A stretch of 29,446 nt of DNA, taken from JAWVZU01 sp033722075 (GTDB lineage Bacteria; Pseudomonadota; Gammaproteobacteria; Xanthomonadales; SZUA-38). How positions within the stretch are numbered: position 1 is the stretch's first letter; each line of letters opens with the position of its first letter. A program made the translations under genes and the position numbers. The stretch lies in contig JAWVZU010000014.1 of assembly GCA_033722075.1 (NCBI GenBank), positions 1 to 29,446 of the forward strand, written 5' to 3'. The notes under the pieces are model-generated. The model was given only the letters and a program-made list of their open reading frames with translations. It ran no database searches and was not told where the DNA came from. Positions 17,125 to 24,148 of the stretch are shown piece by piece.

Positions 17125-18681
17125 ATGTCCGGGATCGCCAAGACCTGCTCCACCCTGGTGCTGCTCGTTGCAGCTTGGACCGCCTCCCGCGCGGCCGAGC
17201 ACACGATCGAGTTTGCTGAAATCAACGCGCCGGTGTCCGGCACGCTCCTCGTGGGCATTACCGACGCGGGCGTGGAGACGCCCGCCGCCCAGGCCGTCGA
17301 TCGGCTGGTCGGGGGGCTGCTTGCAAGATCCCTTGCCGAGACGACGCTGAAACCCGATGCCCGGCGCGTGCTGCTGACGCCCGAGCACAAGGTCGTTCTG
17401 ATCGGCCTCGGCGAGCATGAGCACCGCCGCAGTCTTCTCGAGAACCTGGGTGGACAGGCCGCCCAGGCGATGGCTGAAGACCCGGGAACGCCGGCCACGC
17501 TGGTCTGGGATGACGGGCAGACCACCGCCGCCGACGGGGCGCATCTGGCCTTCGGCGCTCGCCTGGGGGGGTACCGCTTCGACCGCTACAAGAGCCCCGA
17601 AGACCCCGAAAACCCGGCAGCAGCGAACCATGCCACGCTCACCATCCAGGTTCCCGCATCGGACCAGGCCGAAGCCCAATACCGCACGCGCTGGGCGCCC
17701 GTGGCCGAGGCCGTCACCTTCACCCGGGACCTGATCTCGGAACCGGCGAACGTCGTCTACCCGGCGAGCTTCGTGGAGCGTACGCAGAGTGCATTTGCCG
17801 ATCTCGACCGGGTCGAGATCGAGGTGCTGGACGAAGACGAGATCGCCGCTCGGGGCATGGGTGCCCTGGCCGGCGTGGGCCAGGGCAGCGCCCGCCCACC
17901 GCGGCTCCTCGCGGTACGCTATTCCGGCGGCGAGCCGGGCCAGGCGCCACTCGCCTTCGTGGGCAAGGGCATCACCTTCGATACCGGGGGGATCTCGCTC
18001 AAGGATGGAAACAGCGTCTGGAAAATGAAATATGACATGGCCGGCGCCGCCGCGGCCGTCGGCGCCGTGCTCGCGCTGGCCAGGCGGAGTGCCAAAGTGA
18101 ATGCCGTGGGCGTGGCCGCCCTGGCCGAGAACATGCCGTCGGGAACGGCTCAGCGGCCGGGCGACGTCGTGACGACCGGGTCCGGCAAGACCATTGAAGT
18201 CCTCAACACCGATGCGGAAGGCCGGCTCGTACTCTCCGACGGCGTGTGGTTTGCACAGGAGATGTACGCGCCAGCCGTTCTGGTGGATCTCGCGACCCTG
18301 ACCGGCTCGGTCTCGGTCGCGCTGGGTGACGAGTATGCCGGCGCCTTCTCAAGGGACCCCGCACTGATCGAGTCGATCATCTTGGCGGGTGAGACTAGCG
18401 GCGAGGGGCTCTGGCATCTGCCGCTCCACCCCTCCTATGCGAAGGATATCGAATCGGACATCGCCGACATCAAGAACGTCTCCGGACACCGTCTTGCCGG
18501 CGCCGGCGTGGGCGCTCAGGTGATCGGCACCTTCGTCGACGAGGACCAGCCCTGGATCCATCTGGACATCGCCGGCATGGCGTGGCGTGAAGAGGCTGCG
18601 GCAACCGTACCCAAGGGCGCGGTCGGCTTCGGGGTTCGCCTCCTGGATACCTGGGCCGAGTCCTACGAACCGGCCGACTGA
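17125..18681 (+). CDS. M17 leucyl aminopeptidase with an N-terminal signal peptide
   Basis: Dinuclear-metal aminopeptidase of 518 aa that releases N-terminal residues from peptides. All PepA active-site positions are present with a constant +11 offset from E. coli: Lys281, Asp286, Asp304, Asp363 and Glu365 as metal ligands, and Lys293 and Arg367 as catalytic residues, in GKGITFDTGGISLK and NTDAEGRL. Unlike cytosolic PepA it starts with a signal-like segment: MSGIAK, a hydrophobic core (10-20) and SRAAE around the likely cleavage at 23-24. Export is therefore inferred. ATG 17125 follows AGGAAG; an in-frame GTG at 17035 would bury the signal. It converges with the transposase homologue with a 19-bp overlap. 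Confidence 0.92.
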   Translation: MSGIAKTCSTLVLLVAAWTASRAAEHTIEFAEINAPVSGTLLVGITDAGVETPAAQAVDRLVGGLLARSLAETTLKPDARRVLLTPEHKVVLIGLGEHEHRRSLLENLGGQAAQAMAEDPGTPATLVWDDGQTTAADGAHLAFGARLGGYRFDRYKSPEDPENPAAANHATLTIQVPASDQAEAQYRTRWAPVAEAVTFTRDLISEPANVVYPASFVERTQSAFADLDRVEIEVLDEDEIAARGMGALAGVGQGSARPPRLLAVRYSGGEPGQAPLAFVGKGITFDTGGISLKDGNSVWKMKYDMAGAAAAVGAVLALARRSAKVNAVGVAALAENMPSGTAQRPGDVVTTGSGKTIEVLNTDAEGRLVLSDGVWFAQEMYAPAVLVDLATLTGSVSVALGDEYAGAFSRDPALIESIILAGETSGEGLWHLPLHPSYAKDIESDIADIKNVSGHRLAGAGVGAQVIGTFVDEDQPWIHLDIAGMAWREEAAATVPKGAVGFGVRLLDTWAESYEPAD

Positions 18682-19649
18682 CCGTCCAACCCAACCTCGA
18701 TGGCCTTGACCTGACGCCAGAAGGCCGGGCGACGCTGGGTCTTGATCCGATTGAGCACCGCCGATGCGCTGCCATAGCTGGCCATGCCGAACTGCGATGC
18801 CAGCTCCGCGAGCGGAAGGTGCGCGCGAGATCGGACCAGCCAGATTGCCGCCAGCCGCGGAACGTTCAGCCTGCCACGTACGGAAGTAAGGATTTCCCGG
18901 CGGGGGACATCGTAGTAGTCGCCCACGGCCCGCAGGATTTGCTCTACCGGAACGGCATTGGGTAGCTGCTGGCGTTTCGGCACTTCCGCGTCGGTGGCGC
19001 CATATTCGGAGAGAATGCGCGCCCGGAAATTCTGGGGACCGAGGATTGAGCCCGGACGGATGGCGCGATAGAAATCTCGCACCAGGTCACTGGTCTGTCC
19101 TTCCCGCTCGACGTAGCGACGATAATGGCGGGCCGTCGGCTCGGCATCGTCCAGCCTGGTCAAGTGCTCCTCCAGGACGTCCTGACGCAGCCAGACCGGA
19201 TGTTTTCGCCGCGTCACATAGCTCGGATAGCTGGACCAGCGATAGCGGTCCAGGCGCGGTACCGTGCCGGTCACCAGGGGCCGTCGATGAAGATGCCGCG
19301 AAACCGGCAGCAGACAAGTTTCCGGTTCGAACAGGATGGCCTTGTAGCGACCCCGGAACAGGGGACCATCCCGCGCCGTGGAGCGGTTGTAGCGCTGGGT
19401 GTAGACGCCGTTGAGGTGCCGCATTGCCTGGCTGAGGTTGGCCACCTGGGTTCGGACGATCAGGTCGTAGCGGTTGGACATGAGACAGTAGGCATGGACT
19501 TCGACGCCGTATCCGCACTCGAGCTCACCGAGCAAGTCGAGCATCTCCTGGCGATGGGAGTCATTGCGGAACACCCGCTGGCGACCTGCTCCCCGGTTTG
19601 CCACGTGGTACCACGCGCCCGGATACTGGACTCTCAGAGCCCTGGCCAT
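18663..19649 (-). CDS. REP-associated tyrosine transposase homologue with altered catalytic site
   Basis: A 328-aa protein of the Y1/HUH transposase class (REP-associated, 'MARPLR' subgroup). The N-terminal domain starts MARALRVQYPGAWYHV with a NRG motif (18-20) and includes LNGVYTQRYNR (79-89) and FRGRYKAILFE (98-108). The C-terminal part (about 235-305) resembles the DnaA domain IV-type HTH common in this subgroup. The catalytic set looks lost. The HUH motif, normally NHYH, reads NRYD (59-62). The position of the nucleophilic Tyr in the usual RYVVLNPV segment reads RHLHRRPL (His119). DNA binding may remain while strand transfer is unlikely. Start has AAAGGAAA upstream. The frame is otherwise intact, so it may be kept for a host role or be decaying. 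Confidence 0.85.
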   Translation of the reverse strand: MARALRVQYPGAWYHVANRGAGRQRVFRNDSHRQEMLDLLGELECGYGVEVHAYCLMSNRYDLIVRTQVANLSQAMRHLNGVYTQRYNRSTARDGPLFRGRYKAILFEPETCLLPVSRHLHRRPLVTGTVPRLDRYRWSSYPSYVTRRKHPVWLRQDVLEEHLTRLDDAEPTARHYRRYVEREGQTSDLVRDFYRAIRPGSILGPQNFRARILSEYGATDAEVPKRQQLPNAVPVEQILRAVGDYYDVPRREILTSVRGRLNVPRLAAIWLVRSRAHLPLAELASQFGMASYGSASAVLNRIKTQRRPAFWRQVKAIEVGLDGQSAGS

Positions 19650-19711
19650 GACCGATTTCCTTTCCGTTCAGTCGCTTGCATCCAAGGTGCCCCCATGCGG
19701 CGAGTCATATG

Positions 19712-19739
19712 CTGGTAACACGAAATTTTCACCTGTCAA
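19712..19739 (-). promoter_or_regulatory. Candidate promoter of the transposase homologue
   Basis: On the minus strand a perfect TTGACA (plus-strand 19734-19739) is followed after 16 bp by TACCAG (19712-19717), a 3/6 match to the -10 consensus. It points toward the transposase start at 19649. The -35 is strong, the -10 weak. Confidence 0.35.
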
Positions 19740-20073
19740 AAAACTTCAATAGTTCTGCAACATTACGTCCGATGACTCAAGCAATGCTTGGCAAAGTTGC
19801 CGTAACTGAAACTGACTGTCACTGCCCGAAAAGGGCCTGGCCAGCACACCCCGGACTTTCAGCTTAAGCCCGAGTATTCAGCTATTTAAGAACGATTTTG
19901 GCAACCGGAGCCGAGCACGATCGAGGTCAACGTCGGTCAAATCCAGCCAGCCAAAAATAGTTTAACAGACCCGGCTACCTCATGGATGGGGCAGGCAGCT
20001 CCCGCCGCCATTCTCCGAGGCTCAGCAGCATATAAATAGTAATACCAGACCTGACCCTTATGAAACCGTTTCG
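19740..20073. other. Gene-free, AT-richer spacer
   Basis: No credible coding frame is seen. Base composition is visibly richer in A and T than the flanking genes, especially at 19740-19970, which suggests acquired or decaying DNA. It holds two adjoining short palindromes (19778-19801). At 20042-20057 it has ATACCAGACCTGACCC, whose complement resembles the GGGTCAG-type motif I associate loosely with ends of REP-transposase elements; that link is from memory and weak. Confidence 0.5.
19778..19801. repeat. Two adjoining short palindromes
   Basis: CAAGC-AAT-GCTTG (19778-19790) is followed, sharing one base, by GGCAA-AG-TTGCC (19790-19801). Their arrangement next to a REP-associated transposase homologue recalls a REP/BIME pair, but no second copy of the unit is present in the window, so this is only a candidate. 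Confidence 0.3.
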
Positions 20074-20101
20074 TTGACTTGGCGAGGCCGCGCCGTATAC
20101 T
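20074..20101 (+). promoter_or_regulatory. Near-consensus sigma70 promoter for the structured RNA
   Basis: TTGACT (20074-20079) and TATACT (20096-20101) are spaced 16 bp apart, each one base from consensus, and predict a start near 20108. The spacer is GC-rich. The box lies 17 bp before the first strand of the RNA's enclosing helix and points to a locus with no open frame, so it is best read as a dedicated RNA promoter. It may belong to the site that existed before the element inserted. Confidence 0.75.
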
Positions 20102-20118
20102 CGGTACCCACGCTATCG

Positions 20119-20480
20119 GATTCCACTGGAACGGGATCCTTCACCGGAGAACGGGAAAGCAGGATCAACGGTAGCGTGGCGCTCAAGTGGTAAGAGCGCG
20201 CCTCCGGTCGGGGGCAGGACGAAGGTGAGGCGGAGCCGCGAGGCGAGGCCGAGCCGGAGAGCCGACCCCGGAACCACGGCCGAGGCAGCGGAGGGGATAC
20301 GCGATCCCTCACGCTAGACGCCAGGCGACGCGGAAGCGCCGGCGACGTCGAAAAAGAAGACGGACGCTAAGAGAAGGTCCGGCCTGGACGCCCCAGTAAG
20401 AATCCTCGAGCTCGGGCGCAGGGGAAGTCAGGATCGGAATCGTCACAGACGCGGGCTGCAGGCCGCGGACGAGAAAGAGA
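20119..20480 (+). ncRNA. Solitary HEARO / IscB-type omega-RNA
   Basis: A 362-nt GC-rich, codon-free region whose conserved-looking 5' part (TGGAACGG, ACCGGAGAACGGGAA, CAACGGTAGCGT, CTCAAGTGGTAAGAGCG) I recognise from memory as the HEARO family, the guide RNA of IscB/IsrB nucleases. Pairing seen directly: 20119-20124 with 20436-20441 and, stacked on it, 20125-20129 with 20393-20397, which enclose most of the RNA. Further pairs are 20135-20140 with 20161-20166; hairpin 20179-20184/20194-20199 with a 9-nt loop; 20202-20207/20254-20259; 20291-20294/20307-20310; 20377-20380/20386-20389; 20402-20406/20430-20434; and 20450-20454/20463-20467. The right edge abuts ATGA (20481-20484), the reported HEARO insertion context. 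The RNA has its own promoter and terminator, and no IscB, IsrB or TnpB gene is in the window. Transcript predicted at about 20108-20527. Confidence 0.72.
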
Positions 20481-20494
20481 ATGACACTTCTTTA

Positions 20495-20527
20495 GAAAGG
20501 GGCGCCTTGGCGCCCCTTTCGCTTTTT
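20495..20527 (+). terminator. Intrinsic terminator of the structured RNA
   Basis: An 11-bp perfect stem, GAAAGGGGCGC (20495-20505) with GCGCCCCTTTC (20510-20520), closes a CTTG loop and is followed by GC and five Ts (20523-20527). It lies 15 nt past the predicted right end of the RNA element and before the SnoaL-like gene, so it would end the RNA transcript. Confidence 0.9.
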
Positions 20528-20574
20528 GCGTTCCGGGTGCAAGATGCCCTTCGCTACCCGAGACACTTTGCCCA

Positions 20575-20946
20575 ATGAGTCCTTCCCAACTCGTCAGACG
20601 CTGGATCGAGTGCTTCAATGCCGGAGACCTGACTGCTCTGGTTGCACTCTATGCACCCGATGCAACCAACCACCAAGTGGTTTTCGACCAGCCGCTGCGG
20701 GGCCGGGATGCCATTCGACGCTTCTTCGAGATCGAAATTGCCCGGGCCGACATGGTCTGCAACGAGGAACAGCTGTTCGAGGACGGCGATTGGGCAATCC
20801 TCGAGTGGAGCGATCCGCTCGGACTTCGCGGCTGCGGTTTTTTCCACGTCACCGACGATCAGATCATCGAGCAGCGCGGCTACTTCGACCAGCTGACCTT
20901 CTTCAGGATTCAGGGCCTTCCCGTTCCCGAAACCTATCTGGACTGA
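20575..20946 (+). CDS. SnoaL-like (NTF2-fold) protein
   Basis: A 123-aa single-domain protein of the NTF2/SnoaL-like fold. The N-terminal helix VRRWIECFNAGDLTALVALYAPDAT (7-31) is typical, then QPLRGRDAIRRFFEIEI (39-55), with later strands in WAILEWSDP, GCGFFHVTDDQIIEQRGYFD and a closing FFRIQGL. Such proteins range from polyketide cyclases to non-catalytic binders, so no activity is assigned. It lies 48 bp after the terminator of the structured RNA and its last 44 bp overlap the end of the convergent cyclase gene. Confidence 0.85.
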   Translation: MSPSQLVRRWIECFNAGDLTALVALYAPDATNHQVVFDQPLRGRDAIRRFFEIEIARADMVCNEEQLFEDGDWAILEWSDPLGLRGCGFFHVTDDQIIEQRGYFDQLTFFRIQGLPVPETYLD

Positions 20947-22240
20947 TGGACAGGGGCTCGTAGACGCTCACCCGTTCCTGCTTGCCGCGTATCGTAGTCT
21001 CGAACCGTTCCCCCCAGTCCGCATCTCCGCCGATCGTGTTATGGGTGTTGGCACACACCAGCAAGGGTCGCTGGACCGTTTTGGTGAGGGTCTCGATCCG
21101 TGCGGCAGTATTCACCGTGTCCCCGATCGCCGTGTATTCCCGCTTCTTGTGAAACCCCAGGCTGCCGACCACGGCCGGTCCGGTACAGATCCCGATGCCG
21201 ATCCGAAACTCGTGATCGAAACGGTCCCGGAGATAGCGGTTGAACCCGGGCAGGAAGTCGAGGATCTCCAGGCCGGTCTTCACCGCCCACCCTGACGGAT
21301 CGCGCCGGGATTGGGCGTCCAGGCCGAAGACTACCATGATGCCGTCACCCAGATACTTGTCGATGTAGCCGCCGTTGGCATCGGCAATATCACCGACCGC
21401 CTCGAAGTAGCGATTCAGGATGTGCACCAGATCGTAGGCGAGCGTCCGCTCGGCGAAGGACGTGAACGAGCGAATGTCGGCGAACAGAATCGCCACCTCG
21501 CTGTCCTTGCCTACCGCACCACCGCCGATGCGCCCCTGGTTGATGGCCGCGTCCGCGTCCTCCGAATCCAGCACCAGCCGCCGCAGCCGGACGCTCCCGC
21601 GCCCTCGGGTCTGGCAGGCAAGACGTACCTCCGGCGTCAGTCCCTTGGCCGTGGCCAGCCGCTGCTCCGCCTCGCCGCGCGGCCGCAGATTCCGCTGCCC
21701 GTCGAGGATCAGGACCCGGCAGGTCGAGCATTTGGCCTGGCCGCCACAGACGTGGGTCATCGGGATTCCGGCCTCCAGCGCACACTCGAGGATGGACCGG
21801 TCCGAAGTTGCTTCGATCACCCGTTCGTCCTCGAACTCTAGCCGAAGCGATTCGGCCGTTTCCTGACCAACCTCAACTCCGGCCGAGTCCGGCTCTTCCG
21901 GTGGCAGGAACCGTGCGAGGTAGGTCTCCCCGGACGTCCGGTCGCCATCCGCCGGGTCGCACGCCCCGTGCTTGCAGAAATAGGCCCCGCTTCCGACCGC
22001 ACACCGATCGTAAAGAGGGCAACCGGGACAGTTGCATCCGCGCGCTTCGATCTCCACGCTGCTCTTGCCGGTGGCGCAGAACAAAGCCTCGCCCTGGACC
22101 TTGGGATAGCTGGGGCAGGTGCCGCAGTGGCGGCTGCAGACATCGAGGTTCGCCAGCGTCATGTCGATGCTCGAATGCCGCCGGCCCGTCTCGAGCCGCA
22201 CGGCGCTCAGGCGCGGATCGAGCACCTCTTTCCCGCTCAA
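20903..22240 (-). CDS. Class III nucleotide cyclase with Cys-rich and [2Fe-2S] ferredoxin domains
   Basis: A 445-aa three-domain protein, predicted cytosolic. Residues 35-94 hold ten cysteines (35, 39, 42, 55, 69, 71, 74, 80, 89, 94) in a pattern resembling the DUF2769 domain. Residues about 132-222 form a plant-type ferredoxin domain, with Cys165, Cys171, Cys174 and Cys209 as [2Fe-2S] ligands. Residues about 246-430 are a class III cyclase domain with metal Asp255 (FADIRSFT) and Asp299 (YLGDGIM), Lys295, and the transition-state pair Asn377 and Arg381 in DTVNTAARIE. It probably makes cAMP, with redox state or cluster occupancy as input (inferred). The start is TTG 22240 with GAGGAC upstream; ATG at 22162 lacks a ribosome site. 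It begins 10 bp after the lpdA stop, so is probably co-transcribed. Confidence 0.9.
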   Translation of the reverse strand: MSGKEVLDPRLSAVRLETGRRHSSIDMTLANLDVCSRHCGTCPSYPKVQGEALFCATGKSSVEIEARGCNCPGCPLYDRCAVGSGAYFCKHGACDPADGDRTSGETYLARFLPPEEPDSAGVEVGQETAESLRLEFEDERVIEATSDRSILECALEAGIPMTHVCGGQAKCSTCRVLILDGQRNLRPRGEAEQRLATAKGLTPEVRLACQTRGRGSVRLRRLVLDSEDADAAINQGRIGGGAVGKDSEVAILFADIRSFTSFAERTLAYDLVHILNRYFEAVGDIADANGGYIDKYLGDGIMVVFGLDAQSRRDPSGWAVKTGLEILDFLPGFNRYLRDRFDHEFRIGIGICTGPAVVGSLGFHKKREYTAIGDTVNTAARIETLTKTVQRPLLVCANTHNTIGGDADWGERFETTIRGKQERVSVYEPLSISPDRFREREGPES

Positions 22241-22250
22241 CGGGACGTCC

Positions 22251-24080
22251 TCAGCCGGCCTTTTTCTTCGGCAGGTAGAGGTCGGTGATGGTCCCCTCGA
22301 AGGCCTCGGCCGCGAAGCAGATGGTCTCCGACAAGGTCGGGTGGGGATGAATCGTCAGCCCGATATCCGCCGCCACCGAATTCATTTCGATCGCCAGCGC
22401 GCATTCGGCGATGAGATCGCCCGCATGCGGACCGACGATCCCCGCACCAATGAGCCGGTCCGATCCCTTCTCGAAGATCAGGCGGGTGAGCCCCTCACCT
22501 CGCCCGAGCCCGAGGGCCCGCCCGCTGGCCGCCCAGGGAAACGCGCCGATCTCGTACTCGATTCCGGCCTTTTTCGCTTCGGCCTCGGTGACGCCGACCC
22601 AGGCGACTTCAGGATCCGTGTAGGCCACGCTCGGAATCACCCGCGCATCAAAACCGCTCTTCTGGCCGGCGCATACCTCGGCCGCAACCTTGCCCTCATG
22701 GGTCGCCTTGTGGGCCAACATGGGCTGCCCGACCACGTCCCCGATGGCGAAGATGTGCTCGACATTGGTGCGCAACTGGTCATCGACCGGGATGAAGCCC
22801 TTGTCGGTCACCCGCACGCCGGCCTTGTCGGCATCGATCCTGCCGCCGTTCGGCGTGCGCCCGACGGAAACAAGCACCCGATCGAAGCAATCGCTCTCGG
22901 GCGTCTTGTCACCCTCGAAGGAGACCTCGATCCCGTCTTCGGTTGCCTTCGCACCTGTGACCTTGCTGCCAAGAAAGATGTTGGCATAGCGCTTGCCGAC
23001 AAACCGGTGAAACGGCTTGACCAGGGCCTGGTCGGCGCCAGGCATCAGTTGGTCGAGGAGTTCGCAGACCGTGACCTCGGCGCCCAGCGCATGGTAGACG
23101 CTGGCCATTTCCATGCCGATGATGCCGCCGCCGATGACCAGCAAGCGCTTCGGGATCTCGGCCAGCTCGAGCGCGTCCGTCGAATCCATGACGCGCGGAT
23201 CCTCCCACGGCAATCCCGGCAGCTTCACCGGTTGCGACCCCACGGCAATAATCGCTTTCTCGAACCCGATCGTGGACTCGTTACCGTCCGCGTCTTCGAC
23301 CACCAGCGTGTGGGGTCCGGAAAAACGCCCGCTGCCCTGCACCACCTTGACCTTGCGCTTGGAGGCCATACCGGAGAGACCCTGGGTCAGCTTGCCGACC
23401 ACCTCGTTCTTCCAGTCGGCCAGCTTCGGCAGATCGATCGACGGCTCGCCAAAACTCACACCGTGCTCCGCCATGGCGGAAACCTCGGTGATCACTTCGG
23501 CCGTGTGCAACAGCGCCTTGGACGGTATGCATCCGACGTTCAGGCAAACCCCACCGAGGGTCGGATAGCGCTCCAACAGCACCGTATCGAGGCCGAGGTC
23601 GGCGGCCCGAAAGGCCGCGGTGTAACCGCCGGGACCGGACCCCAGGACGACCACCTGCGCCCGGACATCGACCTCGTCGGCGTCGTCTCCCGCCGCCGGC
23701 GCCGGCTTTGCGGCCGATGGCTCGTCGTTCGAATCCGATGCTGCGCTTTCCGGCTCCGGCTTGGCTTCCTCTGATTCCCCAGAATCCCCAGAATCCTCGG
23801 CTTCCTCAGCTTCGCCAGATTCCTCGGATTCCCCGGCTTCTGCCGGCTCGAGATCGGCAATGGCCGAACCTTCGGAAACCGAGTCGCCCTCCGACACATG
23901 CAACTTCACGATGCGCCCCGCCTTTGGACTGGGGACGTCCATGGAGGCCTTGTCGCTTTCCAGGGTGATCAGGGACTGCTCGGCTTCGACTTCGTCGCCT
24001 TCGCCGACCAGGACCTCGATGATCGGAACGTCTTGAAAATCCCCGATGTCGGGGACCTTGATGGTTTCGGTCTGGCTCAT
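22251..24080 (-). CDS. lpdA: Dihydrolipoyl dehydrogenase with N-terminal lipoyl domain
   Basis: E3 flavoprotein that reoxidises dihydrolipoamide of 2-oxoacid dehydrogenase complexes with NAD. At 609 aa it carries an extra lipoyl domain (about 5-78, lipoylated Lys44 in ESDKAS), as in Xanthomonas- and Neisseria-type E3. A 60-residue linker (79-138), extremely rich in Ser, Glu, Asp and Ala, follows. The FAD fold starts at VVLGSGPGGYTAA (about 144-156). The redox disulfide is Cys179 and Cys184 in GGVCLNVGCIPSK, and the dimer-interface base is His580 with Glu585 in HPHPTLSE. aceE and aceF are not upstream, where a small unknown gene lies instead. The linker DNA has short near-repeats at 23768-23840. 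Confidence 0.96.
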   Translation of the reverse strand: MSQTETIKVPDIGDFQDVPIIEVLVGEGDEVEAEQSLITLESDKASMDVPSPKAGRIVKLHVSEGDSVSEGSAIADLEPAEAGESEESGEAEEAEDSGDSGESEEAKPEPESAASDSNDEPSAAKPAPAAGDDADEVDVRAQVVVLGSGPGGYTAAFRAADLGLDTVLLERYPTLGGVCLNVGCIPSKALLHTAEVITEVSAMAEHGVSFGEPSIDLPKLADWKNEVVGKLTQGLSGMASKRKVKVVQGSGRFSGPHTLVVEDADGNESTIGFEKAIIAVGSQPVKLPGLPWEDPRVMDSTDALELAEIPKRLLVIGGGIIGMEMASVYHALGAEVTVCELLDQLMPGADQALVKPFHRFVGKRYANIFLGSKVTGAKATEDGIEVSFEGDKTPESDCFDRVLVSVGRTPNGGRIDADKAGVRVTDKGFIPVDDQLRTNVEHIFAIGDVVGQPMLAHKATHEGKVAAEVCAGQKSGFDARVIPSVAYTDPEVAWVGVTEAEAKKAGIEYEIGAFPWAASGRALGLGRGEGLTRLIFEKGSDRLIGAGIVGPHAGDLIAECALAIEMNSVAADIGLTIHPHPTLSETICFAAEAFEGTITDLYLPKKKAG

Positions 24081-24148
24081 AGCCTGCTGCCTAGGGGGAC
24101 TGCAGGCAATGTACCGGAAACGAAACTGGCGTCAAACCGCGAACAGCG

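Noticed and set aside
20161..20500. RNase P RNA or tmRNA, suggested by GGTAAGAGCGC and the stable folding
   Set aside because: The invariant RNase P GGAGGAAAGTCCGG-type core and the tmRNA tag frame and tRNA-like ends are absent.
20058..20618. Two minus-strand open frames of 84 and 83 codons across the structured RNA
   Set aside because: They are low-complexity Arg/Pro/Gly-rich products of GC-rich DNA, with no ribosome sites, and lie opposite a promoter-terminator RNA unit.
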